Notes: generated by a model from the letters alone, not told the origin. A stretch of 64,000 nucleotides of DNA from Endomychus coccineus (GCA_958510875.1 OY294068.1:67000633-67064632), one strand, 5' to 3'. Shown: positions 44,101 to 55,922, numbered from the stretch's first letter. Made by a program: numbers and translations.

Positions 44101-47100
44101 TAGTTTTTATTCAACAACAGAGTTAGAACAGAAATATATAAATATACATATAAATACAATTGAACATCAAAAACAATAGAAATGACTATATAATATAATA
44201 ATATAATTAAATATCAGACTAATTGCAATGGGTTAAAACAAAAATACATAAAATATACATATAAATACAATTAAATATCGAGACTAATTACAATGGGTTA
44301 AAACAAAAATACATATAAATACAATTAAATATAGACTAATTACAATGGGTTGTTCTGCAATTTGAAGATTTAGATATACACTTATTTTATATAATATGAC
44401 ACAAATTAAACTTATCATTAATTGCCATAAGGTTAATAGTCGATGCAACAGTTCTACTCAAAACTTGAGCACATATTGATACCGTCATTTTCTTTACTTT
44501 ATTAGGAGTTACATGAAACTCAGTCAATTTTGGCATTGCTCTCAAGTATCCACTAACATTATCCAGTTGCCATGCCTTTTGTATATCTTCTCATTTTGCT
44601 TTTTTTGGAGTTCCGTTTAGCGTGTAATAAACAGTTTTTGTTAGGAGGTTGTTTCTCACACCTTTCAGTAAATGTGGTGGATCATACAATGGAATAAGTT
44701 TTTGTCCATCGACTTCAAATATGAAGTCATATAATTCTTTCCCTCCTCTTGCATACTCCTCTTTCGTTTCCTTCACTAATTTGTTTATCGTACTGACATT
44801 ATTTGTACCTTGAACGCAAATTGTGGCCACCACATTGAAACCAATTTCCCTGCAAGATCGTACAATGTTTTGAACTGAACGTTAAATGGTTTCAGCTTTT
44901 GCTGCTCCTTTAATAAATTGATAAATAATTGGTTGTTTCCATTTGCCCTCAATACCTTGCAGCATGAAAACCTGAAGAGTGTCAATGAGAGAAATTCAAT
45001 TATTTTCATTCACCTATAGTTTACCTGTACATGATTAGCTATATATATATAATATATATAATATTGTAGAAATAGCGTGTATGATAGCAAGCAACAAGTC
45101 GTATGGAAACAAAATCCACAATTGAATTAAACATGGCTACTACTGAACAACAATAACAATCGCATGCGCATTATAATTTCTATTAATTTCGGACGCTTGA
45201 CGCGCCCTCCCGTGTTTTGGAAGCGAAATACTTTCGCCGGCCATGACAGTTTTGGTCCCTTCCATAAGACATTTTATTCTACGGTAGTAGAGTTATCTAT
45301 GCTTGAGTTTCACATAATGTATGTTGTGATATGATTAATATTCGGAAAAAATCAATGTATAACAATAAAGTAAAGAGAAATTGCAAAGAAAGAAGATTAA
45401 TTTTCTTGGAAAAGTGTGAGGCTGAAATATACTTGTTAGGTTTTCTGGGAGTTCGTTGTATGACCTTAACACTTTGTTTATTACACTATTCAGTCGTATA
45501 TTCTTTTTTTATTTTGTAATATATAATTGTTCACTTGATCTTTTACTATGATTATGCATACCACTATTTTTTAGTAACCCAATTTTTGGTTTTATCTGTC
45601 TGTTGCAGATTATTGTATTAATTTACATTCTTCTAACTTTATAATTTGGTTTACTCTGAGAAATTCAGAAATTCATATAGTTAATTTGTTGGAAAAAACT
45701 GGGATACCCGTGGATGTATTTTATTAGTAGATTTTATAGTATAGTCTTTGAATTCTGTTAATGTTTGACTTTGATGCCCAAATCGGACACATATATTGTA
45801 AATAGGATTTGTATATTTCTTCATAAATCCGCTTTCTTATTGAAATTGGTTTTTTGAGTATGCATTTTCAATTCACCACAAGCAGTAGCAAGTTTGTTTT
45901 TTACATGTTCCGTGTGTTCGTGAAAGTTAAAGTCTTGATCAATATTTGTATAAACTTACATTTTGTATTATCTTATTATTTATTTTGATGTCGGCAGTTT
46001 TCAAATTTTCTTTGAAAGCCAAGAAGACAGTTTTATTAAAATTAACTTTAAAATTCCATGGATTTTCTCCTTCCAACAGTAAGTCTGTATCATCAGCAAA
46101 AGTTAGCCAAACTTTTGTTTGTGAGACTATATACATATAGTAGATACAATAGAGGCCCTAGTACTGATCCCTGGGTACACCTATGGTTGACTCTTTCATT
46201 GTACTTGTTTTTTGATTTACAAATGTATATTGTCTCCTGTTTGTCAAATAAGACATTATACGACTTTTGGCTACACCTCTTATCCCATCATTTCTAACTT
46301 TTCCAAAAGTTTCTTGATGTTGATAGTGTCAAAAGTATTTGCAGATCTATAAACACTGCTAAGACATATTTGTTATTTTCAAGGCTTTCCTAATATACTC
46401 TGCGAGATCTATTATGGCTGCTTGTGTATTGGTAGCTTTTTGGAATCCATATTGTTAAATACTCGTTACTTGTGTTGTGCATGCCACATGTGAAGCTGAT
46501 GAATCCGTGTATTGAAGAAATAGTAGTAGACATGTTTTTCTTTATAACTAAAATATAAATGTGTAACGTAGTTTTCCAAATTCCAAACTAAGATAGCAAG
46601 GATAGTACTACTAATTTATAACTACTTACTAAGTTAATAGATATGTCGATTACTAATAATCGATTACTGAAATATTTCGATTATTCCCATCAATAGTAAA
46701 AAGACTCTTAGCGATTTTTTCATGTAACTTCTTTTGGCACCTTAACTCAGTGTAACCCGTAGAATATTTTTCAAATGATATATTACTTAAATAATGATAA
46801 TTGGTAAACTTTCGTTATCTTGAGAGTTTTGTCCCGGAACAAATGGGGTTTCTCAGTTTTGTTCCGGGAAACTACGAATCGTAACTAGAAATTTTAACAA
46901 AAAAAATCACAAACATATATCAAAGTGACATCTTACAAAGGGTATTGAAAATTATTTATGAAAAATTAAAATTTTTCGAAATAAAAATAATTTTACTGAG
47001 ATAACTATAATTGTGTGTAATTGTCGAAAAAGTGAACAAGGAATGTAATAACTACTAACGCCTGATGTACTTCTTATTTCAGGTCTTTTTGTGGGCGACC

Positions 47101-47163
47101 ATCGCAGCAAGTGTAGCAGTGGGTTTGATCGGGATGGCAACATACAGATTTAAATTTCCATAA
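41172..47163 (+). CDS. FKBP8: FKBP8-like peptidyl-prolyl isomerase, tail-anchored
   Basis: Five exons with GT/AG junctions and matching phases: 41172-41438, 41517-41722, 41773-42076, 42144-42350 and 47083-47163 (354 codons). Exons 1-2 encode the FKBP fold: [15 protein letters not shown] and LGDFD, joined to [16 protein letters not shown]. Exons 3-4 encode TPR repeats with [20 protein letters not shown] and [13 protein letters not shown]. Exon 5 is a single hydrophobic segment, [16 protein letters not shown], followed by the short tail TYRFKFP, as expected for a protein anchored in mitochondrial or ER membranes. Human FKBP8 controls Bcl-2 and mitophagy; that role is family knowledge. The ATG at 41172 gives a sensible acidic N-terminus; an upstream ATG at 41106 reads through likely UTR. 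Intron 4 (42351-47082) contains three transposon remnants. All junctions look intact, so it is probably functional. Confidence 0.94.
43132..43685. mobile_element. MITE with inverted repeats, FKBP8 intron 4
   Basis: The arms begin ATATCAAAAATTATCTTGG (43137) and end as its inverted copy at 43680. The similarity runs about 190 bp inward, with ACGTTTGAAATAATTATGTC on one arm and its inverse on the other. The left arm contains a second copy of the terminus at about 43299-43360, as if a related element had inserted or the end had duplicated. There is no coding capacity and no clear target duplication. Confidence 0.65.
43915..45295 (-). mobile_element. P-element-like transposon remnant, FKBP8 intron 4
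   Basis: Identical 20-bp inverted termini TAACTCTACTACCGTAGAAT (43915-43934, and inverted at 45276-45295) enclose a fragment of P-type transposase on the minus strand. The outer flanks ACTATAGT and TCTATGCT agree at only 5 of 8 bases, so the 8-bp target duplication is unproven. An internal A+T-rich zone at about 44140-44360 holds three copies of a roughly 60-bp repeat ending AATTACAATGGGTT. Confidence 0.75.
44400..44900 (-). pseudogene. P-type (THAP9-like) transposase fragment
   Basis: From about 44875 on the minus strand, sequence before the in-frame ATG at 44833 already matches the family. The open frame then gives [20 protein letters not shown], the [20 protein letters not shown] block and VRNNLLTK, to a stop at 44591. 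Matching residues continue beyond it ([20 protein letters not shown] and [20 protein letters not shown]) to about 44410. DPPHLLK with the preceding Asp region is characteristic of the RNase H/GTP-binding part of P-element and THAP9 transposases. The THAP domain and C-terminus are missing. The frames above 44833 disagree, showing a frameshift. Confidence 0.75.
45640..46450 (-). pseudogene. LINE reverse-transcriptase fragment, FKBP8 intron 4
   Basis: On the minus strand from about 46450: [20 protein letters not shown] sequence, [21 protein letters not shown] (about 46290-46225), then STIGVP, where the PQGS box should follow but is damaged. Next comes the active site [18 protein letters not shown] (46104-46050) and a thumb-like stretch to 45939. 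Post-RT residues ([17 protein letters not shown]) follow to about 45830. Several stops and shifts are present. It resembles a CR1/jockey-type LINE, not the RNase-H family nearby. Confidence 0.7.
46451..47082. other. end of FKBP8 intron 4, no gene seen
   Basis: Only the splice acceptor of exon 5 (TTATTTCAG, 47074-47082) is functional as far as I can see. A small inverted repeat around TTTGTCCCGGAACAAA lies at about 46829-46880. Confidence 0.5.
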
Positions 47164-48016
47164 ATTACTATTGTTACTTTATTCAGATAGTTGCATTTAT
47201 TCTTGTATATAAAGTAACTTTCCTTTTATATTGGTTTTTATTGTGGATGGTGAAATGTTAAAACTGTGAATTTGATAATTGTTACACGTCTTTGTTACAC
47301 TTTTTTGTTTTCCTTGCATATTTTACTTTATTTATCTGTACCAAACTATATCGGTTTTCGAAGGGACAACACATTTATTTATAAGTACATTTTAAAGTAT
47401 ACTATTTCAGTATGTTTGATTAAAATTTTTATTGCAGCATTGTTTTTTATTTGTTATGTTTACTGAGTTCCTTGATGAGATGATAAGTACCTCCCATTGG
47501 AATAGAGGGCTCCCTGAAATAGGTAGTCCAAACAAAGTGGCTAGCAACATGTTCCCACAAAGGTAATTATAATAGTAATAATGAAAAAGTTATGAGTATA
47601 TCATCACTTAAGTATTCATCCATATTAAGTAGTATTTAAAAACGATTTTAATATACATTTTAATTTTTGAGTCGGCATATTCCTTGTTCTTTCTTGATGT
47701 AAATTTTCATTATTGAAAATTGTTTATTTCCCTGAAGATACGTTTTTGGCTATCATATTTTCTTTCAGTGTTGAGGGATATAAACGAGTAATTTGAGGGA
47801 AGCGTTATTATTGATAATGTGTGTAATAATTTTTTAAATAATAAAAAAATCGCTAATCAAAATTCTCCATTTTCGGCCACGAAAAAATATCGTAGTATAC
47901 CCTGAAAATTGGAATAAACATTTTAAATTTTGTCACGTAGTAGACTTTTCATTACTTGATACTTAAAAAAATTAATAACTTAAAATTTTACAGGGGTTTC
48001 CAATCTAAATGGGTCA
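47164..48016. other. 3' flank of FKBP8, no further gene
   Basis: Presumably the 3' UTR and intergenic DNA. The first AATAAA-like hexamers on the plus strand are at about 47838 and 47910, but the true poly(A) site is uncertain. Confidence 0.4.
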
Positions 48017-48025
48017 CACTATAAT

Positions 48026-50504
48026 CAGTCTTTCTCAAAGTGGGCGATAACGCCCCCTTGTGGGCGCTGGAGGCCTATAGGGGGGCGGTAAAGAGCACAG
48101 AGAAGATTGGGGGGCCTTGAAGCGGTTTAGGGGGGCAATGGCTAATTCAAAAAAGTTTTTTGCTTTTAAGTTTTAACACAAACTTCACCGCTCCTATACG
48201 CGTAACGCGCGTTTCCTTGTGTAACGCCATCTACGGGACTATCCGATATTTGTCAAACGGTGTGGTACTGCTGATGTACCATAGATGGCGCTTCTAAGCT
48301 CCGATGCGAAGCGAGAAGTGACTGGAACATTATCGAAAGTACTAGGCCCGACCGCTGCCTCATATAAAAGCCATCCAGTGAGTCATGTCATTCGACGATA
48401 TTACTAAAACAAGTGAATTTAGTGACGAGATAAAGAACTGTACGTACGGTGCCTAATTTGCTCAGTAAGAATACTGTGAGTGGTGTCATTAGCAAGTTTT
48501 TAATACTCGATTCTTTACTTAGGCATTTTTTAAGACAAAATTATGTCGGAAGCAAAAAAGAAGAAACGGCAGTATAGCGCGGAATATATAAAATATGGAT
48601 TTATTGAAAATCCCACAAATCCATCTTCGCCTATGTGCCTTCTTTGTCAAAAAACATTTTCGAATGAAGCGATGAAACCCTCAAGGCTACAAGATCATTT
48701 GAATAAAATGCATTCAGATAAAAAAGACACAAATCTGACTTATTTTCAAGACCTGGAAAAGAAGCACGCAGCTCAGCCTACTGTGTCAAAACTTTTTTCA
48801 GCGGCTTTTACGCAAGACGTCGACGGACTCCGAGCTTCCTACAATATTTCCTTACTGATTGCTTAAACAGGTAAACTTCACACTATTGGAGAGGATTTAA
48901 TTTTACCGGCAATAAAAGAAGTAATAACTACTGTGCTCCATAAACCAGCGGCAGATATTATCCGAAAAATTCCTTTGAGCAATAGTTCCGTCGTGCAAAG
49001 ACGAATTAATGAGATGGCTGAAAACATTGAAGAGTCATTGTGCAATCATCTGAAGACTTCGAAATTCTCAATTCAGTTAGATGAGTCCACTTTACCAACC
49101 AATGAAGCATTGTTGTTGGCATATGTGAGGTTTATTAAAAGTGAGAAAATATGTCAAGAACTACTATTTGCCAGAAATTTAGAGACGGATACAAAAGGAG
49201 AAACCATATTTAATACACTGGAAAAATTTTGTGATGAGAAAGAAATTTCACTGAAGAATATTATATCAGCTGCTACGGATGGCGCTCCGGCTATGACAGG
49301 ATGTCACAAAGGCTTCATAGCGTACTTAAAAAATAAAATTTCAGATGTGCTCGCTGTACATTGCGTCATTCATAGACAACATTTGGTTGCGAGAAATTTA
49401 AGTGAGCGTCTCTCTCAATCACTGCAATATATCATCATCGACATATACATAATGTCGATGTATATCATCAAAGCAGTCAACAAAATCCGAAACCGCTCTT
49501 TAAATGACAGAATTTAATCAGCTTTGTGTTGCTAATGATGAAGATTTCAACCGATTGCTATTTCACACAGAAGTGCGTTGGTTATCAAGAGGTAACTATG
49601 TCTGACTCGATTTTACAATCTGTTTGACTCCGTAATAGAGTTCTTGGAAAACAAAGACAAAGAATTGCACGACAACCTCATCACTTCAAAGAATGATATT
49701 GCCTTCTTGACAGACCTATATAAATTATTTAATGATGTCAATCTCCAAGTTCAAGGTGACGACTTGAATTTGATTAAAACAAAAAATGTCATTGCTGCTT
49801 TTGTAGCCAAACTGCTCTTATACAAGAACCTCCACAGTGATTTCCCAGAACGATTCCAGTACATTTTAAAATTGGAAATACCGGACTGGGTGTTGGATCC
49901 TTTTTCAAATGTCAACACAGCAGGATCACCCCAGCTGGAAGAAGAACTCATAGAACTGATAACGAACGAGGAAATAAAAATAAAATTCAAAAATGAATAC
50001 CAAGAATTTTGGCTACAAAAGCCAATCCCGCAATTGTACCCTGGATTGTGGTCCATCGTTCAACGATTTTTGATAGTATTCCCATCATCGTATTTGTGTG
50101 AACGTGGATTTAGTGCTGTGGCAACGTTGCTAACTAAAAAGAGAAATCGGTTGCAGATTACCGAACGCGGTGACTTACGGCTGTTTTTGAGTAAATTCGA
50201 GCCTGATATTAACAAACTTGTTAAAAATCATCAGATTCATCCTTCTCATTAGATTAGTTTTAAAATTCAAATTGGAAGGTTTGTTTTAATAACATGAATA
50301 AAAGTTTTCTAATATTACAAAATGGTGTTTTAAATTACTCTCATCAGAAGGTCTTATTTTCACATGACACACATAATTTAATTATTAAAATAATGACTGC
50401 GATTGTGATTCTTAAGATGTAGTAAAGTAAAAAAAATTGGGGGGCGTTAGAAAATAATTAATTCTCGAAGTGGGCAGTAGACAAAATAAGTTTGAGAACC
50501 TCTG
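48026..50504 (+). mobile_element. hAT transposon of the ZBED5/Buster type, near full length
   Basis: The left end CAGTCTTTCTCAAAGTGGGCG and the inverted right end CAGAGGTTCTCAAACTTA are degenerate inverted termini of the type seen next to ZBED5-like transposases. The flanks CACTATAA (48017-48024) and CACTATAT (50505-50512) are a 7-of-8 match to a target duplication, with one spare base on the left. A nearly complete but broken transposase lies inside. It inserted into an older LINE fragment whose sequence resumes at 50513. Confidence 0.8.
48543..50252 (+). pseudogene. ZBED5-like hAT transposase, one stop and two frameshifts
   Basis: Starts MSEAKKKKRQYSAEY. A BED-type finger follows: CLLCQKTF then LQDHLNKMH. 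A TAA at 48864-48866 replaces a Lys codon. The frame continues to the catalytic core: IQLDEST (first Asp, about 49080), AATDGAPAMTG (second Asp, about 49270) and HCVIHRQHL. A 33-bp in-frame insertion sits at 49438-49470. Frameshifts near 49510 and 49600 follow. The last frame (49644-50252) has the dimerisation region with CERGFSAVATLLTKKRNRL, including the catalytic Glu (about 50101). Apart from these few lesions it looks young. Confidence 0.88.
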
Positions 50505-50512
50505 CACTATAT

Positions 50513-51130
50513 AAAGGCTTCGGCCTAGGTATTTAGGAACCGCACTTTCTGAATCCGACTGATGATAAGTGATTACATTTTTTTCATTCACAATGATTGC
50601 TTTTAATCTATTTACTAGGATCTTTTCGAATATATTTGAGATTATTCTTAATAAGGAGATAGGCCGGTAGAACTTCAGTTCATTTGGTGGTTTATCTTGT
50701 TGCTTTGGTACTTTCCAGTGCTGGGATTGTGTCTTAATCTGAAGGCTGCATTGAATATAAGTCAACAAAACAATTCCTTTTCTGGACAATCGTTTTAAAA
50801 TGTCTATCACTTATCAGTTCAGTGAAATTTTTTTGGATTTAGGTTCTTCTTTATCTCTTCAGCTATTTCTTGAGAAGTGACTGGTGGTATGCTACCAGCT
50901 TCTTGGTTCCATGTTTGACAGTTGCTAAGTACCTCATTTTCATTTGGGTCCAATGATTTTCAAGTAGCGGTAGTAAGAAATTGTGGTTTTTCTTTTTCGT
51001 TTCTGGCTCAGGTTTATAAATAGCTAGGCTCATGAGAAAGCCATCAATTGAGGCTTCGATTTTTTGAATTTCTCGCTTGTTTTATTGTTTAATATGTTTG
51101 TATGCTGGGTTGCGTGTTAATTGACACTTC
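50513..51130 (-). pseudogene. LINE fragment upstream of and into the RT domain
   Basis: On the minus strand: from about 51060 a linker with PEPETKKEKPQFL-like and SIPPVTSQEIAEEIKKNLNP-like residues, then the RT start KQQDKPPNELKFYRPISLLR (about 50706-50650), then NIFEKILVNRLKAII. It is cut at 50512 by the hAT insertion. It is the same kind of LINE as 45640-46450 and could be another copy of it. Stops and shifts are present. Confidence 0.62.
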
Positions 51131-51944
51131 TTCCTGACGAGGTCACGTATTTCAATTGTGTAATTGTGCAGTTTTGTGGATTTTTATCTGACTTTTTTAG
51201 AGTATGTTTTAGTTGCTATAGTTCCTATTGTGAAATATTGCCGTGGTTTCGACGTTTACTGCTGTAAGTCTCAGCCTGTAAGTGTTGCTTTTCATTATGT
51301 TTTAATTTATTTCTTATTATAACAGCGCTCCCACTGCTTACATGATTTTTTGGTAGATTTAGGCTGTACACGGTACCTTCTCAATTTGAGGTATCGCTCT
51401 GTTAGGTAGGTTTCGAACACCTATGACATTTTAAGTATTTTTCGTAAATCCAGATATAGTTGTATAGTCCAAGAATTGGATCTTATACTCTTGCGTAGAG
51501 TTGTAATACAAGAAATCACATTGCTTTTGAGTGGTTATTCAAAGAAAATCGAGGCGCCTACGTGTTCACTTGACCTCCGTCAGATGTATAAATAATGGAT
51601 GTAAATGTATAAAAAATATGAGGCATGTAATTTGCATAATTGTTTTGCTTTGAACCCTATTAACTATAATAGTCTACTATTAAAAAAAGGGAGACAAGTT
51701 AATTTACAAAAGCTTTGACAGACGCTAGTCACACCATATGTATAATCTTGATTCAATCGCTCGTCGTCTTAGGACATCTCAAAAGTCTGAATTCAAAGCG
51801 ACAGGTCGAAATTCCATAACGAGCGTAAATCGGAAAAATGTGAGGTAATATACGCTCCAAAAATTGGTCACGCACACGCCCTAAACGAAAGAAATTTTAT
51901 TAAATATGAACAAAAACACGTAAACATACCATCAATAGATCAAA
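51131..51944. other. intergenic stretch, no gene seen
   Basis: No supported coding sequence. The last 100 bases may include the 3' UTR of the next LINE. Confidence 0.4.
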
Positions 51945-54078
51945 ACGGGTGCGGACGAGTCCGGAGCACTTATACCGCTTGATTGGATCCATTGTGCGCC
52001 CCTTGATACAAGTATCAGTCCAGCAGGCCTTGGGCGGTGCCAAAGACTAAGATTTTGCATGGACTGATCTCTTATTGCTTCAAGCGGCATATGTGTATTG
52101 CCTGAGAGAAGCCAGTGCTGAACATTCTGCTAGGATGTGAGAAGCATTTTCATCCGCCTCTCCACATCTACTACAAGCTGGGTCTTCGACAATGTCCATT
52201 GTGTGCAGATGTTTATTCAGATGACAGTGTCCTGTCACCAGTTTTAGGCCTCCTGCTCAGAGTTAGGGTTTTAGAAAGTTTAGACGAGAATTCCCTGATG
52301 TGGAGCTTCGCCTGCCTCATGCCGGGGGAACCACGCCAGACCGAGAGCCACTGTCTATCCAGTAGCTCCTTGAGGGCGTGGAGCCCGGTGGTCGATGAAA
52401 TTCCGATCGTGGATTCGAGGCCACTTCGTTCCCCTTCACGCCAGAACGGGTGGGTACCCACACTAGCTGGAGTTTGTTCCTTCTGGCTAATTCAACCAGA
52501 GTTTCCCTGCACTCCAAGACAAGCCTAGAAGTCATTCTGTGGGCGCGAAGTGCGTCCAGGGCCGCTCGGCTGTCAGTGCAGATGTGAATCCGCCTACCTC
52601 AGCCTGGAAAACGGTTGCGTGGCCTAGGGAAAGTGAAATCTCCCTTCTGGGTGTACACGAGTAGACTCCGGCTCCGCTAGACTCGCCAGTCTGAGACCCG
52701 TCCGTGAACCACACGAATCCCCCTGGCGGAAGCGGCCCAGAGTCCTTGTTCTCCCAGTCCGTCCTCTGGGCTATGAGTATGTCTGGTGTTTGAAACCTGA
52801 CAGCAGGCGCTATCGCATCCTGCGTCAGTCGGAGGATCGGGCAGTTCTCGGATGCCCAATCCCAGATTTTGCCATGACCGCGAGGCATAGACGCACCGAC
52901 CCACTGGCCCAGACCAGCCAACCGATACGCCGTACTCGCGGTCACTGTTTTGATTTGGAGTTGTAGAGGAACGATCCCTACCAGAACCTCCAGAGCCCTG
53001 GTGGGGGCGGTTCTCATAGCCCCCGTTATCCCCACGCAGACAAGTCGTTGGGCCTTGTCCAGCACCAGACGGGACAAAGCCGTTTCTGTCGCCGGCTGCG
53101 TAGGTTATGATTGGGCGTATGAAGGTCGTGTAGATCCAGTGCAGAACCTGTGGCTCTCCTGCATGCCCATAAGGAAGCAACGACCTTCTTTACCCGGGTT
53201 TCCAGGTGCATTTTCAGCTCAGTTTAGCATAGAGGATAACTCCAAGGTACTTCACTGAGCCTTTCATGTGCAGGGACCTTCCAAACAGACGAATGTCTGG
53301 TAGCGGTCCCAGTTTCCGTTTCCTCGTGAAAAGAACCACTTCGGTCTTTTCAGGATTCACCCTGAGTTCCTTGACCTGGCACCAGCGAGCAACGATGGCA
53401 AGTGCGGTGTTTGCAGCTCGCACAAGCAAGCCGGGTGTCTTCCGAGGGTCATAGTTGCCAAGTCGTCTGCATAGGCTTGGGCGTAAAGCCCAGCCTCATT
53501 CAGCTCGACCAACAAAGGAGCAAGCCAGTACTTCTCCCTGAGGGCACTCACGGGTGACGTGTGTACATGCGACGCTGCCATTATGGTGCGGCGTTATCAG
53601 TCTCTGCGAGAGCATGGACTTCATCCACCTGACTAAGGAGATCGATTCCATGTCTCTCCGCAGCATGACACATGGACTCGAAGGAGGTATTGTCAAACGC
53701 CCCTTCGATATCCAGGAAAACGCCTATGGCGCACTGTCCGAGACTAATAGCTCCTTCGATCTGGGTAACCAGGTGATGAAGGGCCGTCTCGGTTGATTTG
53801 CCCTCCTGATAGGCGTACTGTCGATGGTGAAGCGGAAAATCAGTTAAAGCGCCGTCTTTGATATACCTATCGATCAGCCTCTCCAGCGCTTTCAAGATAA
53901 AGGATGTGAGGCTGATAGGGCGAAAAAATTTGGGTTGAGTGAAGTCAGTTCTTCCCGCCTTAGGAATGAAAACGACTTTGACCGACCTCCAAAGCCTTGG
54001 TATAAAGGCAGAGGCGATACAAAATCGGAACATTCCATAACATTTTATGGTAGTGAAAGTGACCTTAAGGCACACCAT
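51945..54078 (-). mobile_element. RNase-H-containing LINE, 5'-truncated
   Basis: The minus strand carries, in order, an RT, a post-RT region, RNase H and a C-terminal segment, then a short 3' UTR ending near 51945. The local G+C content is much higher than that of the neighbouring DNA. The 5' end lies within the RT finger region at about 54078, so the endonuclease is missing. A second, shorter copy is at 15131-16390. An I/R1/LOA-type LINE is likely from RT plus RNase H, but the clade is not certain. Confidence 0.8.
52100..54078 (-). pseudogene. LINE ORF2: reverse transcriptase and RNase H, broken frames
   Basis: From 54078: WRSVKVVFIPKAGRTDFTQP, FFRPISLTSFILKALERLID, HHRQYAYQEGKSTETALHHL and GVFLDIEGAFDNTSFE (53581-53990, palm start with the first Asp). 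Then a CPQG box (TRECPQGEVLA, about 53550) and the active site AYADDLATM in another frame (about 53478-53452). Next comes NPEKTEVVLFTRKRKLG (53370-53310). RNase H follows, with VWFTDGSQTGESSGAGVY (52716-52660) and later LVWVPTRSGVKGNEVA (about 52460-52410). At least five frame changes separate these parts, so it is inactive. Confidence 0.82.
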
Positions 54079-54089
54079 AATGCAATCCT

Positions 54090-55600
54090 ACCTGGTTATT
54101 TCGATTAACCAGATAAGACAGCGTCAACCACCTTTGACAGGTCTATCAACTTATGCGGTAATGTAGAAATTGACATATACATCACAACTATCTATTCCAT
54201 GTCATTTGTAAGTTGCAGAATTTATTAAATTCGGGGCCGCAGATTTGCAACTGCAACATCCGTGCTATTCAAAAATAAAATTCCGAAACAATACATCCAA
54301 ATCATGGAATAACGGAAACATGCTTAGGATTCTTGACATTGTGCGCTTTTTTAATGATCGGAGTGGTATGTGCCATTTTCCAATTTCCGAATAGGCTCAA
54401 TCGGTAACCTATACTGAATAATAATTAATAACCACCAACTTCAAAAGAGCAATACTTCAATAGAATAATAATGTAATATAATAGGATATTATAGGGAACA
54501 AAATTGTCTAGTAAAGAACAAATTGCAAATAAAAGACTAATGAATTAATAAAGATATATTTTATATTATTTTAATAGGTATTATACAAATACATTGTTTT
54601 CGGTGTACAAATTAAGTTACAAAATTCGCTTCACGCCACTACATAAACTGAATTATTTTTGCTATAGTAATTAGTAACTAAAAGGTTAACTAGTTTGTAA
54701 ACGTTAATTAATTGAGCTCATCATATAGTTATACTGAAGCTGTGGTTTCAGTTGCCAAATTTGAACAATACCTTTTAATCATTAATGTTCAGAAAAGGCA
54801 ACTGCATTTGTCTGTTTCTAAACCTAAATCCCTGAATTATACAAATTGATGTGATAGAAATTGTTTCTAATACTTTAATGAAATAAAGAAAAACTAGGTG
54901 TACAAAATTTTCTGTAGTTCGAATGCAATAATCATGTTTTTTCAATTTAGTGAGGTGAAATGAAAATTAAACAGTTTTTAAATATTTAATTTTTTTAGAA
55001 CATAAACTTTACCAATCAAAAGTTCCTATTACAGCTGAGCATCTTATTCGGAGGCTTTATTGAGTAATGGATCAATAGCAATTAGAAAGTTGTTATAAAA
55101 AATGTAAGGTTACACCAAATTCTAGAAATTTTCGAGAAAATAATCGATAGAATGTGCTTTGAGTTTTGTAGTTTGTGCGTCTTACGATGCCCGCAGCTTT
55201 GATTTTTAGACAGAAAAAAGTCTCTTACAATGCACAAGACGCTTTACTCTAATATTATTGTCTCGGAATGTAGTCTGTCATTTATAAAATAACCAATTTC
55301 ATTCTGACCATTGCAAAACATGCATTCTTATACCTAAAGATATTTCAAGTTACAAAACCTATTTTTAGATTAGATGCGATGAATCACGTTGTTTTTTTAG
55401 TATTTTGCTCTATTTAAACGCTGCGGCTATGTAAAACAAAATACTAAAAAACAACGTTTGATATAACATCTCCTGGTACCGGTACGCGAACAAACTCGGG
55501 TAGAAATTGTTGTTACGTAATATTTGTGTACAAAGGAGGAACATTAATCAATTAATCACATTTCAAATGATACTAAGCTAATATTCTCAAAAATAATTAA
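54090..55600. other. intergenic stretch, no gene seen
   Basis: A+T-rich. An inverted pair CACGTTGTTTTTTTAGTATT (55385-55404) and its complement at 55440-55459 surround a 30-base spacer near 55410. I see no coding signal. Confidence 0.45.
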
Positions 55601-55639
55601 AAATTTAATAAACTAACACGTGAAAAATTAAAAGAACTC

Positions 55640-55765
55640 ATGCGATGACATTGCCGCTTGGAGTTTTGAACCTACGCTAGCAAAAGTATGTAAGCCGGTT
55701 TACCGATTCGGCTACCAACATTGATGCAGGAGCTACATTGAATTGTGTATATATAATAACGGAAT
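55640..55765 (-). repeat. tRNA-derived SINE-like unit, copy 2
   Basis: On the minus strand, box A-like TAGCCGAATCGGTAAA at about 55715-55700 and box B-like GGTTCAAAACTCC at about 55673-55661. The 5' flank CAATTCAATGTAGCTCCTGC and 3' flank AAGCGGCAATGTCATCGCA match copy 3, which supports a mobile family. Confidence 0.55.
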
Positions 55766-55865
55766 TTATTCGGTTACCGGTACCGGGAGGTTAGACACTA
55801 CCTTTCCTAAAACCACATGTCTGCCTCGACTTACTTGCATTATTAATAAATAATGGCCCTGAATA

Positions 55866-55922
55866 TTCGTCCGATAATTGGATGAATATGAAAATAGTAT
55901 ATTCATCCGATTATCGGACGAA
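55866..55922. repeat. 57-bp palindrome, TTCGTCCGATAAT type
   Basis: TTCGTCCGATAATTGG and onward (24 bases from 55866) is repeated inverted with one mismatch to 55922, leaving a loop of about 9 bases. A similar palindrome lies at 56339-56383. The motif TTCGTCCGA also occurs singly near 55947. Confidence 0.65.

Noticed and set aside
52950..53258. Plus-strand open frames across the G+C-rich LINE
   Set aside because: They are antisense shadows of the LINE ORF2 with no similarity of their own.
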